Source of the DNA: Microplitis mediator
Taxonomy: Eukaryota > Arthropoda > Insecta > Hymenoptera > Braconidae
NCBI RefSeq assembly: GCF_029852145.1
Contig: NC_079971.1
Location: forward strand, 11,761,697 to 11,825,696
Direction: 5' to 3'
Length of the DNA: 64,000 nt
In this document: positions 32,938 through 47,088 of the stretch, piece by piece
Position numbering within the stretch: the stretch's first letter is position 1
How the letters are laid out: each line of letters opens with the position of its first letter
Notes under the pieces: model-generated
What the model was told of the DNA's origin: nothing
Database searches by the model: none
The model's input: only the letters and a program-made list of their open reading frames with translations
Program-made: the position numbers and the translations under genes

Positions 32938-35069
32938 GGTGTGCAGAAACGCGATTTCGATGTTCTCAAAATCAACGAAGAAGAGGAGATTATTGATGAT
33001 CCAACAAGACGCACTCCGCCAATAAAACGCGCTTGAGCCACCTCTGCTCAGGATAAACTTAATAAAGAAATTTCGCTGCTAGAAAAACTCCAACTCGCAA
33101 TTCGTCGAAAAGACTCGGTCAATTCCGATAGAAGTGAACAGCGACAAATAACACAGCTTCGACACAAAATCGAATCATCGAAAAAAGAAGTGCATAAAAA
33201 TCAACTGCATGCACTTCACGCCAAAAAACACAGAGATTCTTACAAATTGAAAATTGATGCGGTCTGCATTCAAAATCCTGAAGCAGCTGGTGTTCTAAAA
33301 TTACGATCAGAACCGGGATCATCAGTGATTAGAAGAGAAGCAGCCTGAATTTTCTGAGGTCCTACGTAGATGCCGAACCCTTACCGATCTTTATTCTAGA
33401 TTAGGAGAGCTTGAATATCAGATTCGAGGAGTGGCACTTACATCCGCTTACTACCTAGAAGATATAATCCATTGAAAAGAAAGAGATACGTTACCACCGT
33501 GCCAGTAAAACTAAGCCGTCCAGAAGCAGATCATCACAAAGTCCACCCTGATCAACAATTTTGCATCACCACTATTAGGACTATAGAAACTATCACTTCT
33601 ATCTTGGGGCCTTCTGAAGTCGGCTTTATTTCTCAAGATGACAAAGCTCGGGTCCCTATTGGTTGAGAGTCACGAACAAGCAAGCACCACTTTTAATGCA
33701 TGTAGAGTACCGCGTCTCCTTACCTGACCATGATTGGGTACTAACGGCAAAACAAATATTAATTCCCAGTGTTTATGCCGGTTGCTTCATCAAAGAAAAC
33801 GCGACCGGTCGTCCAGAGAGTGTCGCGTATTCAGGGCCGACTTACAATTCTATTCGAAGTGGAAAACACTCATCTTCTACTGCATCGACTCACGCTGTAG
33901 ATTTTTAGAAGCTTACAACTCTCGACATTTTCGGAGAAATTATGCACGCTGATAATGGTGGCTTGAAGCCTATTATGATGATTACTTGTAACGGTGCTCG
34001 AATGAGAATCTCCGCGACCCAAAATTTATAGCGCATGCGATAAAGCATTTTATCAAGTGCGATCGGGACGCAATATTTTTATTTACAAATGCACCTGGAA
34101 GGAGCGCTTTTAACCGAGTCGAAAGGAGAATGGCTCCTATTAGCAGAGAGTTGTCAGGCGTAATTCTACCGCATGATATATACGGAAGCCATCTCGATGA
34201 TAGAGGAAGGTCAGTGGATTTAGCAGTCAAATAACAGAACTTCCGCAAAGCTGGAGAGGTTCTCGCTGAAATATGGAGAAGCGTGTTAATTGAGGGAAAA
34301 AATATATTCTCGCCGAGTATGTCGAATCGAATGCAAGCGCCAAATGTTTCGTCCCAGATATGCCATCATCTGAGTGGTTTAGTAAGCACGTCAGACAAAG
34401 CCAGTCTTTTCTGGTGTTTATCCAATTCCGACTTTTTTACACTAATAGGACTATACGGTCTGAAATTGGTAATGTTTTATAAAAGTCTGGTAGTGTTTTC
34501 ATCGTTTAACAGAATTTTATGCAGATGCGATTACCTTTTCCGAATATTCTGAATTTTTGAATGTTTTTTTCCAATACAGATTGTTAAATGTGACGAAAGA
34601 ATCTCCTTTCTCGCACTCGAGACTCTTTATGGCCCGAAGATCCCAAAACCAACAAAACTCGATGGCAAATCATTTGCTTCCTTCTTATTAAGACCATCTC
34701 TAAACATTGCACCTCATCATGGTCAATATAACGAAATCCCCTATGGTTTCTATTGTCCAAGCTCGTGTTCGGAAGCTAACCTTATTGAAGGATAAACGTG
34801 TGACAAATGCGGGCAATACTTTTATTCAAAAAAGGCTGTTTTATTTCATAGAAAAATACATAAAAAAACAAATCAAATCGATTAAATTTAGCAGGGAAGA
34901 AAACGACGAAGAAGGAGCCGAAGACGGAGACAAAGGGCAGGAAGAAGACAGAAATGAAAAAAAAAAGAAAAAAAATAGAGAGGAGCAAGATAAAGAGTCA
35001 AATGAAAGAGAATGCACGCCAGTCATTACCATTGAACAAAGTGCTCATACACCTTCGGCTGATGACTAA
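32938..35069 (+). pseudogene. Decayed gene for a conserved invertebrate protein with a C-terminal C2H2 zinc finger (possibly mobile-element derived)
   Basis: After a TTTACAG acceptor (32937) a broken reading frame can be followed for about 2.1 kb with stops and shifts (TGA at about 33035, 33347, 33472 and 33664, then others). Recognisable pieces in order are a coiled-coil-like Lys/Gln-rich part (33050-33345), a segment with TYNSIRSGKHSSSTASTHAVDF (seen in two parts, 33840-33908), an ATNAPGRSAFNRVERRMAP-like block (34075-34135), a GVILPHD segment (34158) and, after a second splice-like break, RPSLNIAPHHG (34690). It ends with CDKCGQYFYSKKAVLFHRKIH, split here as CDKCG-QYFYS-KKAVL-FHRKIH (34803-34862), a C2H2 finger, then a highly acidic/lysine tail. 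I remember such proteins from insects and other invertebrates in many copies per genome, which suggests a transposon-related family, but I cannot name it. This copy is not functional. Confidence 0.6.
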
Positions 35070-35471
35070 ATTTTGATCGGAAAGAATTATTTTAATGTTT
35101 CAAATTTAGGTGTAAGTACAATTTCCAAACCCATGTTTGTTTTTATTAATTTGTTGAAAGGTACCAAAGTACAATTTATGTATTCATTAAAAATAATTTA
35201 TATGTTCATTAAATGAGTATTTTTAATCATTCTTAATACATTTTTTCGAATGCTTCATAATTGAGTACGAGCATTATTATGTATAACAAACATTGCTTTC
35301 ATTACCAACTTTCCCATGAAATATGACCGTCAGGATTTCCAAAAATATCAGCATTAAGTATTATTCCAAAAACAATATATACCCATTCGGTTAATTTGAA
35401 CTCACTTGATACATGATGAAGAGGGGTGGGGTCAGCCTCAACATCACCTGAAATCACGTAGGGGGAAAGAT

Positions 35472-35590
35472 GACTTCAAAAGAAGGCAGAACAGCTCGGT
35501 TAGCAGAAAGAACTTCGCAAGACATTGCTTACGAAAAAGAAGAAAGCCCAATGTATGGATCTGGAATTGCCGATTAATCTAAAGTGAGTA
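35472..35590 (+). pseudogene. Exon-like remnant ending in MYGSGIAD, related to the exon at 1074-1279
   Basis: From ATG 35472 the frame reads about 35 codons with an acidic YEKEES part and ends MYGSGIAD, then a stop (35577), with TAAAG|TGAGTA just beyond. The exon at 1074-1279 ends in a similar EAEGSS...AGIDD phrase before its donor. The two may be first exons of one family, here possibly decayed. Low certainty. Confidence 0.3.
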
Positions 35591-36179
35591 TCAAATATTA
35601 TTATCTGAGTTATTGTACTGGAATTGTTTCTCAAACTTCAAACGCGTTTTTCTCAAAACTACTTTTTTGAGGTGGTTGATATGATATCTCAAGTTCTACT
35701 TTACCAATTCCTTCTAAATTTGGTGAAATTCTTTTTTATATATCTCTCTATCGCTCCTGCCTTGGATTTTGAAAAATGTTAATTTGAAGTATTTTCATGA
35801 AATTCGAAAAGGTCAAAAGAAGGGGGTAAAAAAAGTTTTTTTTTATGTACTCGCCATTTTGTGAATTTTTTTTTTTTTTTTTTTTTTTTGGCAAAGGTCT
35901 ATACGATAGCGACAGCTTTACTAATGAGGAATTTTCTTAATTTGTTTGTTTTAGATCACTACAAGGGCTGGAATTATGTCAACCAGGGAGCACCGTTTTT
36001 TTTCTTAGCCCCCACTTCACCAGCCTGTAATTCGAGGATTTTTTGATTTTTGTTTTTTTAAAATTTTTTTTATATTCCTTAAATATCAATAAAAATCATA
36101 TAAAAACTTAGGTAGTAAAAATGTTTTTCATTTTTTTTTATCCTAGTTTGAAAAATGCCTTAAACTTAGGCTTCTAGAC

Positions 36180-36486
36180 CAGAATACCCCCTTAATACTT
36201 TGAGGAACGTTCTACCAAAAAAACTTTATTGCATAGCTTGGGAACAATTTTTCGATATATATCACAGTTTAAGGACAACTCAATACTCGAAAAACCGTTC
36301 TTAAGCAATTGCTGTATCGCATATTTCGGGACGTTTCCCTCATGTATCGCATAGTTAAGGGAATATTCGATATCCTAAAGACTATTCTGACAAAATTGCT
36401 TTAAAGCATAGTTTGGAGATCTTCTCGATTTATTGCATTGCTCGGGTCAGCTTTATACTCTGAAGACCGTTCTTTAAAAAAAACTT
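36180..36486 (+). repeat. TATCGCATAGTTTGGGGACA satellite fragment 1
   Basis: Degenerate tandem units of roughly 100-125 bp. Each unit has a CTGAAGACCGTTCT-type phrase, a run of A, and two copies of a TATCGCATAGTTTGGGGACA-type phrase. It abuts the left end of a palindromic-family element at 36493. Sister blocks lie at 41175-41640 and, inverted, 43745-44020. Confidence 0.65.
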
Positions 36487-37044
36487 CATCACATACACTT
36501 ATTCAAAATATTAACGGAACCAAAATATTTTCCAAATTTTTTGGTGATTTTTGGAAAGCTGTATTTTCGTGAAGAATGGTTGAGTTGGAAAAATATGGAA
36601 AACAATCCAACGCTCAAAATGTTCATTTTGACGATTTTTCGGCAACATAATTTTGTCAACCACGGTTATGACGTTATCGTGAGAAATAGCTTAAAACAAA
36701 AATTTTTTGATTTTTTGGTTGTTTTTTGGGTCTTCGTGGCCAGAAAATTATTGTTCAATAAAACTAACTTATGACTTGTTTAGGAAATTTACTTAGCATC
36801 AATTTGCTTCTATCTCTTTCTTTGTACGAGAATCCGCTGATAGGATATCAGCCTTTGGATGAGAAAGGATTATTTTGTCTTTGATTATTGATATCTCAGA
36901 AACTAACGGTCTCAGAATAATTGTAAATATAGCTTTAGAAACTTCAATAAATAGCCCACATGTTTCATTTTTAGTTTTTAGAGAAAAAAAATTTCTTCCA
37001 TTGTTACATACTGGAAAATCGAATTTTACGAAAAATAACCAGTC

Positions 37045-38540
37045 GGGTGGCGTTAGGGTGTCAATCGACCCCAGGTGCACCCGTTGCTGAGCTCTCTCTA
37101 ATTTTGAGTTATTTTGTAGGGTTCGATAATTAAAACAAAACATTTTTATTATAAGAAGATGAATATATTTTGAAACGGGGTAGAATTTAATAATTATTAA
37201 ATTCAAATTCGAATTCGACTCGCGCCAAATGTGAGAGCGACCTCCTCCTGCAACAACGGCCGATACAATCAACACCTACTCATCATTGGAGTCACTACCG
37301 TCGAGTTTCGATGTAGTCTGATTTTTTTAGAAGTTGGTAGACTTGTGGTCGAGGGGTCCGAGAGCCGGAGACGACGAGCTGCCGTTCTCTTTGCTAACGG
37401 CACGCAACGATAACGGACGCTTTTCCTGGACACCATTACTACTACTACTTACTGTCTATTAATTTGCAATAACCTACGCCATAAAATTAGCCAAGAGCTA
37501 ATAAGCCCACGTAGTGGAAGCTTATCTTTTAAGTTTTTATATTGGAGTTTAGGAGGATAATTATTGGGGATTGGCCCTGGAGGTTGTCTGTTGAGGATTT
37601 GGAGCTTTCTCGGAGGATCTGGAGGTCTTGGATAGAGGCAGAGGATCGTTGGAGAAATGGAGAGGAGGTTGACGCGTCGGAGTAATTGTTGTGACATTAA
37701 ACAAGTAGAATCAAATTGTGAAATAATAAATCAGTCGAGTCATTAAATAAATTTCAGTAGAGTCAGTATCATCAGCCATTCTCTTTAATTTTTCATATTC
37801 ACATTATTTTGTAAAGCGACTTTGTGTTGCAATAAATGCTACAGGTTATAATTCAATTAATTAATTAATTAATTAACTAATTTTTCCTAATTAATTCGTT
37901 TATAAGTATAAGTTAATATAAGATCTCTTTCTCAATTTAATACTGTGTGGTCCAGTACGGGGTTATCCTCGTCCTGAGATTCCGCTGAGTACGGTCAGAC
38001 AAAGTACGTGAAACACCTTTAAGTTTTATGTATGTCTGGGCCCTTGTTTTATCAAGACCACAACCAATTTGATAAAATAAGTCGGACCCATTACAATTTT
38101 AAAAACTTATAATTTGATTTGAGCCAGTTGGTCTCCGGGCGTACGTCCAGGGCCTAGGATGTTCATCGGCTGACTGGTTGCTCTTGATTTTCATCCAGAG
38201 TACAATGAAAAATAAAAATTAATTATTGCGACATCGCATCTCAGGTTACTCTGGCAAACACCATCGTGGCCCGAGTCTCATGCATCGTCATCAGTTTGGA
38301 CTATTCGCGAGGCACGTCTATTCGTTTATCGCAAGAGATTTCCGTTACATTGTTCGCGGTGAAAAGAAATAATCTCACCAATAAAGTTACGGTTTATCAA
38401 TTTATTTATGATTCAAAGAAGTGTCGAACCGTTTCTCGCCCACTGTGGCAAATAAATAATTTGAAACTTCAGAAAAAAAAAATTTCGAAAATTTTTATTT
38501 AAATGTAATTAAAGCCAGAACGTAACACCTGCAATCTTGA
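37045..38540 (-). mobile_element. LTR-like fragment, TGTAACGGAAATC family, copy 2
   Basis: Shares GGTGTCAATCGACCCCAGG at the left and AGATTTCCGTTACA at the right with copy 1 at 31640-32640, plus the block after it with GTGTCGAACCGTTTCTCGCC and CCAGAACGTAACACC. The middle (37130-38230) differs from copy 1 and is longer. No protein frame survives. Confidence 0.5.
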
Positions 38541-39250
38541 GTAACTTGCGGCGCTTTAATAAAATCGGCGCGACTTCTTTCATAAATAAAGTGGCTCGAT
38601 ATGAATCTCAATTAATTATTTGACTGACTCCTATATAAACTAAAAGTTAAAATCAATTTCGAATATTGTGAAACAGGTTCTTGGCTCAGAATTTCAACCT
38701 AAGCCAGAGATACAACGGTTACTTATACTTTCTTGAACTAATATTAAGGAAATGTAAGTTTCTTTATAGGACTGATTCGGTTCGGAGATCGACGACTGTA
38801 TTAGTTGAATTATTAACGTTGACTGGCAAGTGATCTGTCTTGATGGTCTTCGAATTCTGAGATCAATAACTAATTACTGTTAGTCCTTGGATGCAACTCG
38901 TCTATATTAGGCCCATTTGGGAGCATTCTAGCTCTGGTAACCTTAATGTGAAGTTAGTCGTAGTTACAGTCGACTTTCCTACTGTTGCTGACAACCAGTG
39001 GAAATCGATGATCTACATCAGTATAGTCATCTTAATGTGTACAAATTTTATTTTTGCATACTTGAAACGTATAATAGCCATATCATCGTTGAAAGAACTC
39101 GAAATTTTTGCGGCGATCGGTTGCACAACAGACCCGAAGTATAACTTGTAACGTAATATTTCTTAAGACTCAATTAAACCCAATAATTACTCAAAACTTT
39201 TTACTCAACAAATTTACTCCAAAACTCAAAACTCAAATTACTCAAAATCG
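38541..39250. other. Unassigned stretch
   Basis: AT-rich with an open frame at 38891-39151 that I cannot tie to a protein. The end (39175-39250) is a run of ACTCAAAACT-type words. Confidence 0.3.
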
Positions 39251-40500
39251 GGCTACGTTACATTTCACTCACCAATCACCCTTCTCATCTCCTCCAGATC
39301 CTGACGGGCGCCAGCCGACTTTTATTTCCCCGGTATCGGCAACCGGTCTAAACGTACACGTAAATTAAAACCTATAAACTATACCCTTTGGAGATGAGAG
39401 ACATGACCAGTGGTAGCGGCATGTCCTGGTGCGCTCAGTATGCTAGGTTGTGGAGAGAGGGTCGCGGTTCTTTTCATGCGAAAGAAGCCCATTAATTAAC
39501 TAATACAAACGACATAAAATAACAAAACAAAACTAAATAAAATACAATAAAGATAACGCGAGAGTGACGCGGAGGGCCCAAAAGACCCGCGGTCCAATAC
39601 TCTCGGTACATCCTGCGAATAAATACCTGGATACAACATCGGGAACCTCTCGACGACGACGACGAATCACAAACTTAATACACTACTAGATAAAATATAA
39701 ACAAAAAATAAATAAATAATGCGGTAATTTATGACAGTTAACACGAAAAACGGCTCCAAGAGCACCATACGCAGAGCCATAAGCTCCAAACGACAGCAGC
39801 CCGCGGTTGCGATCGAGGTCCACCATGGCGACTCTCCGACTCACCACCGCTTACCCTAAGACTCCAACTCGACTACTGGGTCGACTCGTCCACGAGCGAC
39901 GCCAAGTCTCAACGTTTTTTCTCAACGGTAGCCACACAACTGTTTCACCATAATCTCCCACTCTAACTCGCTTACTCCACTCCATCTCTTTCAATCCCAC
40001 ATTCTCGCTTCTCCATCCATTCTTTCCTTCGCAAGCGTACAAGCCGTTGACTCACGGGCCTTCCCGTGATGTCACTCCCCGTGATATCCGAAGTTAGCGA
40101 ATTGTTGGCTTCCTCGAGCATCGCAAACGAGGCCTGCCATCCCCCCAATAACCGTACACGTACCCCAGCTAACTTCGAGTACCGCCACGAAGGGGCGGCG
40201 ACATCTCAGTCGTACCTCCGTGATCACCACCTCAACCCCGAGGGCTAAGCCTAGGCCACTATCCGCGACACAGCTAGACCTCCCCCGTTAAATCCACGCT
40301 CCATCACACAGACATTCCAAAAACATAACACATATCGTACACGTACTCTATCGCACACTTATCTGATCATACACATTTATACTCCATATCCTCAACTCAT
40401 TTTCTACTACACTCAACTCAACACACATACTCACGTTATCTCTCTCTAGCACACAGACTCTCACGTACTCCAACCTTCAACTCCACCCCCTCGGCAATGT
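39250..40500. mobile_element. GC-richer LTR-like segment between TGTAAC ends
   Basis: The segment is clearly richer in C on the plus strand than its surroundings. A minus-strand TGTAACGTAGCCCG begins at about 39264 and a plus-strand TGTAACGTCACAAAC begins at 40498. Within it are GACGGGCGCCAGCCGAC (39302) and a (GAC)n tract (39652-39664). Untranslated retroelement sequence is the most likely reading. Two short frames (39851-40042 minus, 40066-40248 plus) are not convincing. Confidence 0.35.
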
Positions 40501-41130
40501 AACGTCACAAACTTCAACACAGGCGTCATATCATAATTTATGACCTTCTACTAAGACTATCCGTGAGTCGCACATCTCGTAAACGAAACTAAATCAATAT
40601 GTAAAAGTAATTAGTAAATAGTAATTAGTAATTCAATAATGCGGATAGTAATTTTTTGTCGTTCACGGTCAAGAGAAACACCCAGTTCAAAATAATAAGC
40701 ATCTACACAAGTTTGATCTGCTGCTAAGCTTCTTTTGTCTGGAAGAACCTTTAACTTCATTTTAAATTTTCCCTTCTTAAAGTTCATAATGCAAAAACCA
40801 AATCGTAAGCACTTTTTCGCCATCATAAGTTTTACCAGTACATCCTTGATTAACGATATAATTACAATGTAATATATTTTACCAAAGTTGAGCGCGCAGA
40901 CATTGAGGGACCATCAAAATTTTTACAGAATTATTATTACAATTCAAATTATCTTGGGTAACCCACGATGGCAAACAATATTCCGAATTCAATAACTTAA
41001 TCATATTTTTACAATCTGGCGAATAAGGCAGCCCATTTTCAACTGCCGAATCCCCAGTTTTAACGCGTTCAGTGTGAAAAATTTTCGGTCGTTTAGTATT
41101 ATTAAAAATACAGCCATTGAAGATTCTCTG
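40501..41130. other. AT-rich stretch, no supported gene
   Basis: A minus-strand frame at 40611-40826 (71 codons) shows no splice sites or motif that I recognise. Nothing else is seen. Confidence 0.3.
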
Positions 41131-41174
41131 AAAAATTGAAAAAATTTTGTTGTTCCTTTAACGTATTGGACAGG

Positions 41175-41640
41175 TGTAGTTTAGTTAATACTCTAAAGAC
41201 TGCTCTTTAAAAAAAGACTATCGCATATTTTGGGGGCATTTATTCAATATATCGCATAGTTTGAGGACAGCGTAATAGTCTGAAGACCGACCTAAAAATA
41301 AAACTTTATCGCATAGTTTAGGGACACTCACTTCATGTATCCCATAGTTTGGGGACCACTTAATACTCTGAAGACCGTTCTGAAGGAAGAGGCTTCAACG
41401 CACAGTTTGGGGACATTTTTTCGATTCATCACATTTTTTGAGGACAATTCAATATTCTGATGACTGCTATGGAATAATGGCTTTAAAGCAAAGTTTGGAG
41501 ACGCTTCTCCGATATATCGCATAGTTTAAGGACATTTTCTTAATATATTGCATGGTTTAGGAACAATTCAATATTCTGAAAACCGTTATAAAAAAATTGC
41601 TTATAGCATAGTTTGAGGATCTTCCCGAATTATTGCAAAA
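41175..41640 (+). repeat. TATCGCATAGTTTGGGGACA satellite fragment 2
   Basis: About four degenerate units with the same phrases as 36180-36486 (CTGAAGACCG, ATCGCATAGTTTGGGGAC, GATATATCGCATAGTTT). It lies directly beyond the right end of the split palindromic element, so satellite blocks flank that element on both sides. Confidence 0.65.
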
Positions 41641-41810
41641 TAACTTTTCCGGCCACGATTAGAGCGTAATTATAAGAAATCGCTTGCGACAAAAATTTTC
41701 TAAATTTTTGGGTTTTCTTTTTTGGGTCTACCGGGGCAGGATGTTTTTTTCAATAAAACCAACTAACAAATAACTCGTTTAAGAAATTAATACAGCTTTC
41801 ATTTTCTTTT

Positions 41811-41972
41811 TTAACTTCCCGCTAAGGAAATCGACGATTTTCGAAAAATTGGGAAGTTATTGTTTTCACCCCGAATTTCAAAAGTCGAGTTTTCATCAGA
41901 TGTCGACGTTTTGAGGTCCTAGGAAGCTATTCTGACTATTTTCAGAATGATGACCGAGTGTGTATGTGTGTA

Positions 41973-42070
<98 letters not shown>

Positions 42071-42084
42071 CGTGTGTGTGTGGT

Positions 42085-42127
<43 letters not shown>

Positions 42128-42990
42128 AACTCTTTGTAACTTTTTAACTAATGAATCGATTTGAATAGTTGCGGTGGCAATCGGAAGAGCTTGTTGGCCC
42201 CCAACTTTGCTGAAAATTTCAGATCAGTTGATCGAGCAGACTCGAAAATATTGGCGAATTACGAAAAAAAAAAATTTTTTTTTAGTTTTTTAGTGATTTC
42301 TCAGAAACGACTTGAACGATCGACTCCAAAATTTGATCAGCTCTAGGACTTTATAAGCTGCGTTGAATGTCACCTCAACCATCTAAATCGGTTAATTTTT
42401 TCGAGAGATATCGTTGGCGAAAGAAATGATAAAAAACGTTTTTTTTCGATTATGTTTGAAGTGACTCATCTGATCAATTTCAAAATTTAATCAGCTCTAG
42501 AATTCAAGAAAACGCGCTGATTGCCACCTCAAACGTCAAACTCGGTTGATTAGTTCTAAAGAAATCGGCGCTGAAAAGTTAAAAAAATAACATTTTATGT
42601 TATTTTTTCCCGATAAATCAAAATATAATGTGCTAAAATGTGTCTGAAATAATGCCAACTCTTTCTCTTTATAGTCTCTTTCAATCATCAGATAATGTCA
42701 TACAACTTGTTCTTTAGTTTTAAACATATTGTCAGCAAAAAATTGAAACAACCCAGTCTTTGATATTTTTCTCGGATATTCCATATACTATTGCTCTGAC
42801 CTAAGTCAAAACTCATTCAAATCTTGATTTTGATCACTGACATTGATTTCTGCCTCAATACATGTACTTCAGAGAACATAATCGAAAATTAAAATTTAAA
42901 AGCCGCTTCTTCATCAAAGATTTTTGATTCTTAACTTTTAAACTCTAGCATAAAACGTTACTTGTTAGATCTTGAAAAGCTCATCAAAAA
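41811..42990 (-). repeat. AACTTCCCGCT family repeat, inverted copy with long (TG)n
   Basis: Begins TTAACTTCCCGCTAAGGAAAT (first 20 bases TTAACTTCCCGCTAAGGAAA) and continues with the family phrases in reverse orientation. A (TG)n tract of about 160 bases occupies 41961-42124. Its sequence is the mirror of 45265-46455, making a long inverted repeat around about 44.1 kb. Confidence 0.75.
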
Positions 42991-43744
42991 ATGATTGGAC
43001 GTAATAGCATTTTCGAGTATCTCATGAACGGTATACTTCAGCAATATAAGTGTAATGAGCAATTTTGTAAACGACAAAATCTCCTAAAAAATCGCACGCA
43101 TGCATATTTTTTGTTAAATGAGCCGTTTTTTCACTACTAACAAAAGTATATGAAGAAAGTGAAAAATTTACTTTAGGAGCTGATACAATCGACATCGATC
43201 GAGTTAGAGCAAGATCGTTTTATACACTTTCGAAAAGCAACAAATACTTTACAAATGAACACTGGTTCCGAAACGATAGCTTAAGATCGGGCTAAGTTAT
43301 AGTAATTTAAAAAAAAAAATTATTCGATTTCGATGCTTTTTAAATGAGAAAAACTCGATGCTCGAGAGAAAATACTTAAAATTGAAATTAGGAGCCGAAA
43401 TTTTCAGGGAATTATATTGTTAACATAAACAACAAAATTTTCTTGTGACAGCTAAAAAAATAATGTTCGTTTCAAACGACGCACCCTACTGTGTACCCAA
43501 ATAACGAAACGAAAAAATTTAGAAAATTTTTGTCTCAAGCTATTTCTTATGATTACGCCATGACCGTGTTCGAAAGAATAATTTTGCCAAAAGATCGTGA
43601 AACTGAAAATTTTTAAGCTCCAAATTTCTTTTTTAGTTATATCGATACGACCATATTTCACTAAAACACAGCCTTCCAAAAGTCACTATAAAATTAGAAA
43701 AATTTTTTTGTCCCTTTAACTTCTTGGATGTTTGTATGAGATAA
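42991..43744. mobile_element. Unassigned sequence and right end of a palindromic-family element
   Basis: Bases 43440-43730 carry family landmarks in the inverted sense (AAAATTTAGAAAATTTTTGTC, given here as its first 20 bases AAAATTTAGAAAATTTTTGT, and AGCCTTCCAAAAGTCACT). The matching left piece is at about 41640-41810, so the AACTTCCCGCT repeat at 41811 inserted into it. Bases 42991-43440 are AT-rich without a gene. Confidence 0.45.
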
Positions 43745-44020
43745 GTTTTTTTTTTAAACCGGTCTTCAGGCTATCAAGCTGTCCCCAAACTATGCAATAT
43801 ATGAAGAAAATGTCCCCAAACTATACGATATATCGAGTAAATATCCCCAAACTATGCGATAAGGTATTTTTTTTAGAACGGTCTTCAGACTATTAAGCTG
43901 TCCTCAGACTATGCGATATATCGAGAGAATGTCCTCAAACTATACGATATATCGAAGCAATGTCCCCAAAATATGTGACAAAGTCTCTTTTTTAAGAACG
44001 GTCTTTAGAGTATCAACTAA
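43745..44020 (-). repeat. TATCGCATAGTTTGGGGACA satellite fragment 3, inverted
   Basis: Two to three units read on the minus strand: TGTCCCCAAACTATGCGATA-type phrases six times with GAACGGTCTTCAG between. Orientation is opposite to the two other blocks. Confidence 0.65.
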
Positions 44021-45133
44021 ACTAAATCTGTCCAGAAAATTAAAGTAACAAAACAATTTTTTCATTATCCAAAGATTCTTCAGAGCCTGTATTTCCGTAA
44101 TAAATGGTCGAATCGACAAAAATAAAAAAAACAATATGAATAAGTGTAGATAAACGGTTTAATGATTCAGTTCAAGAATAGACAGAGCTCTTATGGGTTC
44201 CTAGTTAGGATTATGCGATATTTCAGGATATTGAAATAATATTATATGATTAAGATAAGTACGATTATTCTCCTATTATATTCTATGACAAATGAAGATT
44301 TGATTTCACAAATAATATACAAGATTTATTTTACACCGTAAGATGGAGGAGGAAGTTTAAAGGCTCATCTATCATTAAGCTGTGAAATCAATTGGCAACA
44401 TCGATTTTTCTGATAACATTTGCAGAGTAGCAGTCAATTGACTAAAAACTTACAAAAAGATATTTTTTTCGATGTTTCGAATCGTTATAAAGAAAAAAAA
44501 AAATGTTTTTTTTTTTTCTCAAAACTAAAAATGAAACTTGTGGGCGGCTTAGTGAAGTTTCTAAAGCTGCCTTTACAATTATTCTAAGACCGTGAGTTAC
44601 TGAGATATCGATAATCAACGACAGAATACTCCTTTTTCATCTGAAGGCTGATATTCTATCAGCGAATTCTCGTACAATCGACGACATTAATTCGTCCCGG
44701 GTTGTGTTGCTCCCAGCTTGATAAACTTTTCTATTTCAGGACATCTCTTTCGAAACAACGCTAATAAAAATATTTAAATATAAGATACTTCTAGTGTAAA
44801 AGTAATCTTTTTTCTGAGGAATGCGTTCTAAATTTAATATCTAGAGGATAATCTCTTTAATAAAACAAGACCCAATTTAAATTTCTGTTATGTAAATGAT
44901 CTGTCAAAGTAAACAAATGTATGACAAAAATGTGGAAAAATAAAATCTCAATCATGCCTAATTTCGTATTGTACTTGAGTCCATTGAAAATCTTTCGATT
45001 AAATAAAAATTCTGCTTTGGAACATCTCTATCGCAAAAAAATTATATCACAAAAAACTGTATCCATACGATCTTAATTCGCTCACCGAGAGGCGCTGCTT
45101 TTCAGCTCCGAAAAGTAAATTCATTTTAAAAAA

Positions 45134-46455
<1,322 letters not shown>

Positions 46456-47088
46456 AAATCGGTCTGCCAGTTGACCGTGCGGGCCAGCCTCAAAACTTCC
46501 CGCTGTTTTCGAGCTCAGGAACCTCAAAAACATTACTGTAAATTTATTTTCGAGCTCTTCGAGCTCGAAAATACGTTTGTATGCTGTTCTTTTCGAAAAA
46601 AATGTTTTTCACCATTTTTTCTCCAACGATATCTCTTAAACGAATAAACTAATCGAGACGGTTAAGGTGGCAATCGACGCGTTTTATCAAGTTCTAAAGC
46701 TGATCAAATTTTGAATTCGATTTATCGAGTCGTTTTTGAGATATTTCAGAAAATATAAAAAAAAATTTTTTTTTAATTCTTTCGACAGCGTTTTCTCTTG
46801 AACGAATGAACCGATTTTGATGGTTGAGGTGGCATTCGACGCGGCTTGTAAAGTTCTATAGCCCAGTCCATTTCGGAATCAATCCATCGAGTAAATTAAA
46901 AGTTATCTAATAAAAACATTTTTAAAAAAATTTTATTTTTGGAATATCTCTGAACGAGCTTTACCGATCAAGCTCAATTTTTTCACGGCTTCAAGATATT
47001 CACAATTCGCGTCGAATGACACCTTAAAGTTCAAAATCGGTTCATCCGTTCCAAAGATACAGGTATTTACATACGTACGTACGTACGG
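46456..47088 (+). repeat. AACTTCCCGCT family repeat, truncated by the LINE
   Basis: Starts AATCGGTCTGCCAGTTGACC immediately after the previous copy's end and follows the usual order, but stops in its TACG tract at 47088 where the LINE begins. The terminal hairpin is missing. The LINE therefore inserted here or the end was lost. Confidence 0.75.

Larger units (their letters stand above)
36493..41173. mobile_element. Palindromic-family element split by later insertions
   Basis: The left end, CACTTATTCAAAATATTAACGG after CATA, is followed by family landmarks up to about 37035. The matching right end lies at about 41130-41173 (TTGTTCCTTTAACG...GGACAGGTG, then TA). Between them are LTR-like segments (37045-38540 and 39250-40500) and unassigned DNA. 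I read it as one old TA-flanked element disrupted by later insertions. Confidence 0.5.

Noticed and set aside
41947..42147. Open frame reading Cys-Val repeats
   Set aside because: It is translation of a (TG)n microsatellite.
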